A DNA stretch of 62,764 bases from Streptomyces chilikensis (lineage in GTDB: Bacteria; Actinomycetota; Actinomycetes; Streptomycetales; Streptomycetaceae), in NCBI RefSeq assembly GCF_001642695.1, contig NZ_LWCC02000005.1, forward strand, positions 1,766,695-1,829,458, read 5' to 3'. A program made the position numbers and the translations under genes. Below, piece after piece: positions 33,095 through 39,836 of this stretch (position 1 is its first letter; each line of letters begins with the position of its first letter). The notes beneath the pieces were generated by a model. The model made no database searches and had not been told where the DNA came from. It saw nothing but the letters and a program-made list of their open reading frames with translations.

Positions 33095-33478
33095 ATGAGC
33101 ATCACCCCCACGACCACTCGCCCGGCCGCCCCGTCGACCGCCGCGTCGGCCATCCGGTCGGCCGGTTCGTCGGCCGACCCGTCCCCCCGGTCGGCCGACG
33201 AACCGGCCGCGCACCTGTCCGCTCCCGAATCCGATCCCGCCGCCGTCATCGCCGACGCGCGGGCGAGGATCGACGCGCTGGACGATCACATTCTGGGTCT
33301 GGTGCAGGAACGCATGGCCGTGTCCGCGGTCGTCCAGCAGACCCGGATCGCCACCGGTGGCCGCCGGGTGAACCTCTCCCGCGAGATGGAGATCCTCTCC
33401 CGCTACCGCGACGCCCTGGGCCGCCCGGGCACCACCCTGGCGATGACCGTCCTGGAGCTCTGCCGCGGTCGCGTCTGA
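33095..33478 (+). CDS. Chorismate mutase (AroQ type)
   Basis: A 127-aa protein with a ~45-residue Ala/Ser/Pro-rich N-terminal tail and an all-helical AroQ domain. Typical features are ARARIDALDDHILGLVQERM (helix 1), then VQQTRIATGG and SREMEILSRYRDALG, carrying the Arg/Lys/Glu residues expected in the active site. It converts chorismate to prephenate, the committed step to phenylalanine and tyrosine. ATG at 33095 has AGGAG 8 nt upstream. There is no signal peptide, so it is cytosolic. It is preceded by a leader peptide and terminator consistent with Phe/Tyr feedback at the transcription level, and followed by a strong terminator, so it is a single-gene operon. Confidence 0.93.
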   Translation: MSITPTTTRPAAPSTAASAIRSAGSSADPSPRSADEPAAHLSAPESDPAAVIADARARIDALDDHILGLVQERMAVSAVVQQTRIATGGRRVNLSREMEILSRYRDALGRPGTTLAMTVLELCRGRV

Positions 33479-33500
33479 CCTCCGCCGGTGTCCGCCCGCA

Positions 33501-33538
33501 CGAAGCCCGGGCCGCCCGCGCGGGCGGCCCGGGCTTCG
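33501..33538 (+). terminator. 38-bp perfect palindrome, terminator of the chorismate mutase gene
   Basis: 33501-33519 and 33520-33538 are exact reverse complements, 22 bp past the stop codon. Confidence 0.85.
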
Positions 33539-33567
33539 GAGGACCTCGAGTCCCTGCGATCCGGATT

Positions 33568-33632
33568 CCCGTACGGCCCCGAGCCCCGTACGGCCCGAGC
33601 CCCATACGACCCCGAGCCCTGTACGACTCCGG
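33568..33632. repeat. Four degenerate 16-17 bp repeats with GTACGG/ATACGA cores
   Basis: Units follow CCCCGTACGGCCCGAG with variation (GTACGG, GTACGG, ATACGA, GTACGA). Noncoding. Between here and 33857 lies a further imperfect long hairpin (about 33748-33808, inner 9-bp stem GGCGCACGG/CCGTGCGCC), whose function is unknown. Confidence 0.65.
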
Positions 33633-33857
33633 GCCGCGTTCGCGCCCGGCACCGTCACCCGTCCGGGACCGTGACCGTCCGCCCGCACCCCTCGTTGGTC
33701 CGGTTGTCCGTGCCGGCCAGGCACGGCTCCCGAGAAAACCACGCGTGGCTTGCTGGGGCGGCGAGGCGCACGGAGCAACGTGCCGTGCGCCGTGGGACCG
33801 TCGCCCCAGGGTTGTGACCGGACGGCAGGGGACAGCAGCCCGGTCACCCAACAGAAA

Positions 33858-33889
33858 CGGCCGGCTCCGGGGACGCCCGGAGCCGGCCG
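33858..33889 (-). terminator. Intrinsic terminator of the GMC oxidoreductase gene
   Basis: Arms 33858-33870 and 33877-33889 form a perfect 13-bp stem. Read on the minus strand it is followed by TTTCTGTT, a U-rich tail, 110 bp beyond the gene's stop codon. Confidence 0.75.
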
Positions 33890-34000
33890 ACGGGGACCGC
33901 CACCCACGGTCCCGGTCCTGAGCCCGTCGCAACGGCGCCGTCGCGACGGGATGGTGCGGGGCGGGCTTCGTACGGCTCGCGACTTGCGGCTCGCGGCCCG

Positions 34001-35992
34001 CTACTCCGCCGTTCCCGCAGGCTTCACGGCTCCCGCCGCGTCCACCGGATTCCCCGGGCTCACCGGATTCACGGGCTCGGGCTCGGCCTGCTCCTCCGGT
34101 ACCGGCGGCCCGGCCGGCTCAGGCATGGTGATCGGCGGCACGGCCGTGGCCGCCGCCTTCGGCGGCACCACCGGCATTCCCAGGAACGGCAGCTTCAGCG
34201 CCGCGAACGCCTTCTCCGGCACCACCGGTGTCCTCGGCGGCACCGCGGACAGCCGCCGGTAGGCCTCGCCCTGTGCCGGCCGTGGATCGGCCTCGCCCTT
34301 GTTGGGCCAGAACGACATCGCCCGCTCGGCCTGCGCCGTGATGGTCAGTGAGGGGTTGACCCCCAGGTTCGCGGAGACCGCCGCCCCGTCCACCACCGAG
34401 ATCCCCGGGTGCCCGTACAGCCGGTGGTACGGGTCGATCACGCCGGTCTCCGGCGAGTCGCCGATCGGGCAGCCGCCGAGGAAGTGCGCGGTCAGCGGCA
34501 TGCCGGTCAGCTCGCCGACGTTGCTGCCCGCGAAGCCGTTGATCTCCTCCGACAGCAGCGACGCCGCCTCCACGGCCGCCTTGATCTGCTTGGGGTTGGG
34601 CGCGCCGTGTCCCTGACGCGCGGTCAGGAGACCCTTGCCGAGGCCCTTGCGCTTCAGGTGGGTGGTGAGCGAGTTGTCGAGGGACTGCATGACCAGCCCG
34701 ATGATGGTCCTCTCCGACCAACGCCGGTTGGACAGCGACCGGAGCGTCAGCAACGGGTGGCGGAGGGTGTTGCCCAGCCACCCCAGGAGCCGCGCGGTCC
34801 CCGTGCCCTTGGCGGCGTACGGCACCTGGAGCACCGTCAGGGCGCCCATGGCGTTGGAGCCCTTGCCGTAGCGCACCGGTTCGATGTGGGTGTTGGCGTC
34901 GGGGTGGATCGACGAGGTGATCGCGACGCCCTTGGTGAAGTCGGCCCTGGGCCGGCCGGTGACCCGGCGGTAGCGCCGGTCGTCGGTCTGGGCGCCCACC
35001 AGCGCCTCGGAGTTGGTGCGGGTGAGCATGCCCAGCTGGTCGGAGATCCCGGGCAGTTGTCCGCCCGCCTTCATCCGGTGCAGCAGCGTCTGCGTGCCGT
35101 AGGTGCCGGCCGCGACGACCACGTGGCGGGAGCGGAAGACGCGTCCCCGGCCGGCCCGCTTGCGGTCGGTGCCGAGGGTGTCGACGACGAAGCCGCCGTG
35201 CCCGTCCTCCGTGACCGACCGCACGGTGGTCATCGGGTGGACGGTCGCGCCCGCCTTCTCGGCGAGGTACAGGTAGTTCTCGTTGAGGGTGTTCTTCGCC
35301 CCGTGGCGGCAGCCCGTCATGCACTCGCCGCACTCGCTGCACGCCTTGCGGGCGGGACCGACGCCGCCGAAGTACGGGTCGGCGACCTCCTCGCCGGGCC
35401 GCGCGGTGACGCTGCCGTCGGCGTCCTCGCCGTCGCCGAAGAACACGCCGACCGGGGCGAGGTGGAAGGTGTCGCCCACGCCCATCCGCTCCGCGGTCGC
35501 CTTCAGGTGCTCGTCGGAGGGGGTCATGGTGGGGTTGAGCCGGACGCCCAGCATGCGCCGCGCCTGGTCGTAGTACGGCTTCAGCTCCTCCTCCCAGTCC
35601 GTGATGTCCTTCCACTGGGGGTCCTCGAAGAAGGGCGTCGGCGGCACGTACAGGGTGTTGGCGTAGTTGAGCGACCCGCCGCCCACGCCCGCGCCGGCCA
35701 GCACCATCACGTTGCCCAGCAGGTGGATGCGCTGGATGCCGTACATGCCGAGCTTGGGGGCCCAGAGGAACTTCCTGAGGTCCCACGAGTTCTTCGGCAG
35801 GGTCTCCCGGGTGAACCGCCGGCCCGCCTCCAGGACGCCGACCCGGTACCCCTTCTCGGTGAGGCGGAGCGCGGTGACGGACCCGCCGAAGCCGGAGCCG
35901 ACGACGATGACGTCGTAGTCGAACGGCGACGGATCCTGCGGGGTTGCGGGCAGGCCGGCGGTCTTCTCCTGCGAGGCGTTCTCCTGCGACAC
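34001..35992 (-). CDS. GMC-family (cholesterol oxidase-like) FAD oxidoreductase with a CxxCxxCxxxC motif
   Basis: A 663-aa flavoprotein. The N-terminal dinucleotide fold is VIVVGSGFGGSVTALRL (GxGxxG), followed by GAGVGGGSLNYANTLY, typical of the ChoD/cholesterol-oxidase branch. The C-terminal GMC part has HFLGGCPIG and NLGVNPSLTITAQAE. Around residue 215 is CSECGECMTGC, four Cys spaced as in a [4Fe-4S] site. The C-terminal ~100 residues are Pro/Ala/Val-rich and probably disordered. Members oxidise sterols or other alcohols; the substrate is unknown here. Start ATG 35992 (MSQENASQEK). It lies 204 bp downstream of an aldehyde dehydrogenase gene on the same strand, which could oxidise its product. 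Confidence 0.88.
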   Translation of the reverse strand: MSQENASQEKTAGLPATPQDPSPFDYDVIVVGSGFGGSVTALRLTEKGYRVGVLEAGRRFTRETLPKNSWDLRKFLWAPKLGMYGIQRIHLLGNVMVLAGAGVGGGSLNYANTLYVPPTPFFEDPQWKDITDWEEELKPYYDQARRMLGVRLNPTMTPSDEHLKATAERMGVGDTFHLAPVGVFFGDGEDADGSVTARPGEEVADPYFGGVGPARKACSECGECMTGCRHGAKNTLNENYLYLAEKAGATVHPMTTVRSVTEDGHGGFVVDTLGTDRKRAGRGRVFRSRHVVVAAGTYGTQTLLHRMKAGGQLPGISDQLGMLTRTNSEALVGAQTDDRRYRRVTGRPRADFTKGVAITSSIHPDANTHIEPVRYGKGSNAMGALTVLQVPYAAKGTGTARLLGWLGNTLRHPLLTLRSLSNRRWSERTIIGLVMQSLDNSLTTHLKRKGLGKGLLTARQGHGAPNPKQIKAAVEAASLLSEEINGFAGSNVGELTGMPLTAHFLGGCPIGDSPETGVIDPYHRLYGHPGISVVDGAAVSANLGVNPSLTITAQAERAMSFWPNKGEADPRPAQGEAYRRLSAVPPRTPVVPEKAFAALKLPFLGMPVVPPKAAATAVPPITMPEPAGPPVPEEQAEPEPVNPVSPGNPVDAAGAVKPAGTAE

Positions 35993-36084
35993 GTGCTCTC
36001 CTCATCGAGAACGGTTGAGAACCGGTGCGGACGGTGCGGTTCGGCGGGCCGGCTCGGCAGTACGGCGGTGCGGTTGGGCGGTTG

Positions 36085-36120
36085 GGCGGTACGGCGGTAC
36101 GGCGGTACGGCGGTACGGCG
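36085..36120. repeat. Four perfect tandem copies of octamer GGCGGTAC
   Basis: Copies at 36085, 36093, 36101 and 36109, then GGCG. Degenerate copies extend the array to about 36045-36150. It lies in the 204-bp gap between the aldehyde dehydrogenase stop and the GMC gene start, where it would be in the GMC 5' leader. Confidence 0.9.
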
Positions 36121-36196
36121 AGGGCTTCCGGCGGTACGGCGAGGGGGTGCGGCCGGGGCGGCGGGCCTCGTTCCGGCACGCCACCCCGGCCGGCGG

Positions 36197-37834
36197 TCAG
36201 CGGATGCGGAAGGCCTTCATCAGCTTCAGGCCGACGCTGAGGACGGTGGCGTACTGCTCGTCGTTCAGGCCGAAGGACGGCGCCAGCGGCATCATCCGCT
36301 GCACCGCGACGGTCTGCGCCTCGGTGTACTTGAGGATGCCCTCGGAGCCGTGGCGGCGGCCGAGACCGGAGTCCTTCATGCCGCCCATCGGCGACCGGGC
36401 GCTGCCGTAGGCGGGGGCGAAACCCTCGTTGATGTTCACGGTGCCGGTCTGCAGCCGGGCCGCGATGCGCCGTGCGCGACGGGTGTCCCTGGACCAGACC
36501 GAGGAGTTGAGGCCGTAGTCGGTGGCGTTGACCCGCTCCACGGCCTCGTCGGCGTCGGCGAAGCGGTAGACGGAGACGACCGGGCCGAAGGTCTCCTCGG
36601 AGCAGACCGCCATCGGGGTGTCGACGCCGTCGAGGATGGTCGGCTCGTAGAAGTACGGGCCGACGTCGGGACGGGCGACGCCGCCGGCCAGGACCGTGGC
36701 GCCCTTGGCGACCGCGTCCTCGACGTGGCGGACGACCATCTCCAGCTGGCGTTCGCTGACCAGCGAGCCCATGTCGGCGCCGTAGCCGAGGAAGTTGCCC
36801 AGCCGCACCGCCTTGGTGCGGGCGACGAACCGCTCCAGGAAGGCGTCCGCCACCGACTCGTGGACGAAGAGCCGCTCGATGGAGATGCAGAGCTGTCCCG
36901 CGGTGGAGAAGCAGGCGCGCACCGCGCCCTCGGCGGCCTTGTCCAGGTCGGCGTCCTCGAGGACCACCATCGCGTTCTTGCCGCCGAGCTCCAGCGAGAC
37001 GCCGACCAGGCGGGCGGCGGCGCGCTCGGCCACCTCGCGTCCGGTGCGGGTGGAGCCGGTGAACGACACGTAGTCGGCGTGCCGGACCACCTCGGGTCCC
37101 ACGACGGGGCCCTCGCCGAGGACGACCTGCCACACGTCGGCCGGCAGTCCGGCCTCGATCAGCTTCTCCCGGGCCCACAGCGCGGTCAGCGCGGTCTCGG
37201 TGTCCGGCTTCATCACCACGGCGTTGCCCGCCACGAACGCGGGCAGCGCGTCGCCGACGGACAGCTCCAGCGGGTAGTTCCAGGGCGCGATCTGGCCGAT
37301 CACGCCGCGCGGGTGGCGCAGTTCCTCGACCTTGGTGAGCAGCGGCACCGCGCCCAGGTGGCTCTTGGGGGCCAGGTAGGCGGGGGCCTTGCGGCCGTAG
37401 TGGCGGGCGGCCATGGCGACGGCCTGCAGTTCCTCGTGGGCGTGCAGGCGGGCCTTTCCGGTCTCGGCCTGGATCAGGTCGAGGATCTCGGCCTGGTGGC
37501 GGAGCACCAGGTCGTGGAAGCGGAGCAGGACGGCGGCGCGGCGGCGCACCGGGACGGCGGCCCATGCCTTCTGCGCCGCGCGGGCCCGGTCGAACGCCGT
37601 CCCGACCTCGTCCAGCGAGGACTCGGGCAGGTCGGCGAGCCGCTCACCGGTGAGCGGGCTGTGGTTGAACGTCCGGCCGGTGCCGGTCACGCCCTCGGTC
37701 AGCCGGGCCACCAGATCCGGCGTGACCACGTCACTGATGGCACGCGCGCCGGGCGGGGCGGCGGCCACCGGATTGGCTCCGGTGCCGGTGCGTTCTGTCT
37801 CCCGCGCCTGCGGGCGTGCCTGCGTGTCCGTCAT
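36197..37834 (-). CDS. Succinate-semialdehyde dehydrogenase-type NAD(P)+ aldehyde dehydrogenase
   Basis: A 545-aa ALDH superfamily enzyme of the GabD2 type, oxidising succinic semialdehyde (or a similar aldehyde) to the acid. The cofactor site is IGQIAPWNYPLEL and FTGSTRTGREVAE, the general base Glu is in LELGGKNAMVVL, and the nucleophile is the second Cys of ACFSTAGQLCISIERLF. There is a ~35-residue non-conserved N-terminal tail. ATG 37834 is supported by TACCCT (minus strand, 37847-37842) ending 7 nt before it, with no ribosome-binding site, so the mRNA is probably leaderless. With sucCD also nearby it could feed succinate to the TCA cycle; that is context only. Confidence 0.9.
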   Translation of the reverse strand: MTDTQARPQARETERTGTGANPVAAAPPGARAISDVVTPDLVARLTEGVTGTGRTFNHSPLTGERLADLPESSLDEVGTAFDRARAAQKAWAAVPVRRRAAVLLRFHDLVLRHQAEILDLIQAETGKARLHAHEELQAVAMAARHYGRKAPAYLAPKSHLGAVPLLTKVEELRHPRGVIGQIAPWNYPLELSVGDALPAFVAGNAVVMKPDTETALTALWAREKLIEAGLPADVWQVVLGEGPVVGPEVVRHADYVSFTGSTRTGREVAERAAARLVGVSLELGGKNAMVVLEDADLDKAAEGAVRACFSTAGQLCISIERLFVHESVADAFLERFVARTKAVRLGNFLGYGADMGSLVSERQLEMVVRHVEDAVAKGATVLAGGVARPDVGPYFYEPTILDGVDTPMAVCSEETFGPVVSVYRFADADEAVERVNATDYGLNSSVWSRDTRRARRIAARLQTGTVNINEGFAPAYGSARSPMGGMKDSGLGRRHGSEGILKYTEAQTVAVQRMMPLAPSFGLNDEQYATVLSVGLKLMKAFRIR

Positions 37835-37841
37835 GAGGCGC

Positions 37842-37847
37842 AGGGTA
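37842..37847 (-). promoter_or_regulatory. -10 box TACCCT for a leaderless aldehyde dehydrogenase mRNA
   Basis: TACCCT on the minus strand, exactly 7 nt before the ATG at 37834. Confidence 0.55.
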
Positions 37848-37908
37848 TGACGGCCGAAACACTTTGGGTACCCATCGGTAACCCGCCTTTACCCGATGGA
37901 CACATTCC

Positions 37909-37924
37909 GCCAGTGATCACTGGC
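37909..37924. promoter_or_regulatory. 16-bp perfect palindrome upstream of the aldehyde dehydrogenase
   Basis: GCCAGTGATCACTGGC is fully self-complementary and lies 75 bp before the aldehyde dehydrogenase start. A second, shorter inverted repeat (CATCGG ... CCGATG, about 37873-37898) lies between it and the gene. It is a likely operator for an unidentified repressor or activator. Confidence 0.45.
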
Positions 37925-38031
37925 ACAAAAGCCCTGATCAGGGGTTGTGCGGTGAGATGCGCCTCCGTGGAACTCCTTTCCGGGGGCCCGCGGTCCCGAG
38001 TCCACGGGCCCGCGTTCCCAGGCCCGCGGCC

Positions 38032-39777
38032 TCAGGCCGGGTCGAACTCCAGGGCCTCGATCGTCTTCTGCGCCACTTCCCTGCCCCGCTCGGTGACGTC
38101 GCCCTTGCCCGGATACTCGACCGCCACCCGGTACATCTGCTCCTCGGCGTTCTCGTAGTAGAAGAACCGCAGCTCGACCGGGCGCGGGTCCTGGGTGTCG
38201 GTGGACTCGAAGGAGACGGTGTTCTCGGCCGCGGGACGGTCCTGGTGCTTCAGGCCGGGCGCGGGCCGGGTCGCCGGGTCCTCCGGCATGCGGAAGTCGT
38301 ACTCGCCGGACTTGCGGAACTCCTCGTTCTCGGCGTGCATCTGGGCGTCCGGGCTGGCGGCGACGTCGTCGAGGCTGTTCTCCTGGGAGTACCGGTCGAT
38401 CCTCACCCGGATGGCGCCGCTGGGGTCGTGGAAGGCCACCCAGTCCTTGTCGGTGTCGGTGTCCTCCGGCCGCTCGACCAGGTAGGCGGCCGGCACGCTG
38501 ACGTTCACGCCGAGCGCCTTCTGCGGGTGGGTCTTCCAGTCGTCCGGCACCGTGCCGCCGAACGGATCGGCGATCACCAGCCAGGCCACCAGCACCGCCG
38601 CCAGCAGCCCGGACACCGCGCCGAACAGCACCTTGCGCGGCACCCACACCCCGCCGGTGCGCTGCTGGACGGGCCGGGGCGGGGCGGGCGGCGCCGGGGG
38701 CCGCAGCACGGCCTCCAGCAGGCGGCGGGCCCCGGCGTGGTCCAGCCGGTGCGCGGGGTCCTTGCGCAGCAGCCCGTTGATCACCTCGGCGAGCGGGCCG
38801 GAGGTGGCGGCGGGCGCGGGCGGCTCGGAGTTGAGGACGGCCTGCAGGGTGGCCGGGGTGTTGCTGCGCCGGAACGGCGAGACTCCCTGGGTGGCCGCGT
38901 AGAGCACCACGCCCAGCGACCACAGGTCGGACGCCTCTCCCGGCCGCTGGCCCAGCACCCGCTCGGGGGCGACGTACTCGGGTGAGCCGACGAAGGCGCC
39001 GGTGTCGGTGAGGCTGGTGTCGCCCTCGGCCTGGGCTATGCCGAAGTCGGTGAGGACCACCCGGTCGTGGTGACCGAGCAGCACGTTGTCCGGCTTGACG
39101 TCCCGGTGCAGGATGCGCGCCGCGTGCACCGCCTCCAGCGCGCCCAGCACCTCCAGGCCGATCCTGGCCGCCTCGCGTGGGCCGAGCGTGCCCTCCTGGA
39201 GGACGTCGCCCAGTGAGCGGCCGCGGACCAGCTCCATCACGATCCACGGCCGGCCGTCGACCACCGCCACGTCGTGCACGGTGACCACGGCGGGGTGGTC
39301 GGTGCGGGCGGCGGTGGTCGCCTCACGCCGCATCCGCGTGTACAGCTTCTCCCGCTCCGCTTCCGGGAGGTGGTCCGGGAGGCGGGGCTCCTTGACCGCC
39401 ACCTCGCGGCCCACCGTCTCGTCCATGGCCCGCCAGACGGTGCCCATGCCGCCGTGGCCCAGCCGGGAGAGCAGCCGGTAGCGGCCCGCTATCAGGCGGC
39501 CCGCGCCGGGGTCCTGCGCGGACGGCTGGTGCGGGGCGTCCTGGGCGGGCGGGTGCGGATGCGGCCGGGCCTGCGCCGACGACGGGTGAGGCGGAGCCGG
39601 CGCGTGGGCCGGGGACTGCTGCGGGGCCGGCTGCGACAGCGGGTGCGGCACCTGCTGCCGGCCGGGCTGCGGCGCCTGCTGCGGCACGGCCGGCCGGGCC
39701 GGCGGCTGGAGGCCGTAGCTGGTGGGTTCTTCGGGCCGGTTGCCGGCTCCCCCGTGGCTGCTCATGGACACATCCAT
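38032..39777 (-). CDS. Membrane Ser/Thr protein kinase (PknB-like, Pro/Gln/His-rich N-terminus)
   Basis: About 581 aa. A ~85-residue Pro/Gln/His-rich tail precedes the kinase domain: glycine loop LGHGGMGTVW, Lys in VAVKEPRL, catalytic loop ILHRDVKPDN, metal-binding DFG in LTDFGIAQ, and APE as APERVLG, all intact. A transmembrane helix (VLFGAVSGLLAAVLVAWLVI) leads to an extracytoplasmic domain of ~190 residues, similar in style to those of the two neighbouring kinases and without PASTA repeats. ATG 39777 is used; GTG 39795 or ATG 39765 are possible. Three kinase-family genes lie in tandem, matching my recollection of an S. coelicolor kinase cluster linked to spore-wall synthesis. Confidence 0.9.
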   Translation of the reverse strand: MDVSMSSHGGAGNRPEEPTSYGLQPPARPAVPQQAPQPGRQQVPHPLSQPAPQQSPAHAPAPPHPSSAQARPHPHPPAQDAPHQPSAQDPGAGRLIAGRYRLLSRLGHGGMGTVWRAMDETVGREVAVKEPRLPDHLPEAEREKLYTRMRREATTAARTDHPAVVTVHDVAVVDGRPWIVMELVRGRSLGDVLQEGTLGPREAARIGLEVLGALEAVHAARILHRDVKPDNVLLGHHDRVVLTDFGIAQAEGDTSLTDTGAFVGSPEYVAPERVLGQRPGEASDLWSLGVVLYAATQGVSPFRRSNTPATLQAVLNSEPPAPAATSGPLAEVINGLLRKDPAHRLDHAGARRLLEAVLRPPAPPAPPRPVQQRTGGVWVPRKVLFGAVSGLLAAVLVAWLVIADPFGGTVPDDWKTHPQKALGVNVSVPAAYLVERPEDTDTDKDWVAFHDPSGAIRVRIDRYSQENSLDDVAASPDAQMHAENEEFRKSGEYDFRMPEDPATRPAPGLKHQDRPAAENTVSFESTDTQDPRPVELRFFYYENAEEQMYRVAVEYPGKGDVTERGREVAQKTIEALEFDPA

Positions 39778-39836
39778 ATCGCGCCGGACCCGCACGAAGC
39801 CACCCGGTCCCCCGACCGGTCACAGAGCCGTGACGG

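Noticed and set aside
33748-33808. Small RNA gene from the long imperfect hairpin
   Set aside because: No promoter or terminator of its own is visible; recorded only as structure in the intergenic region.
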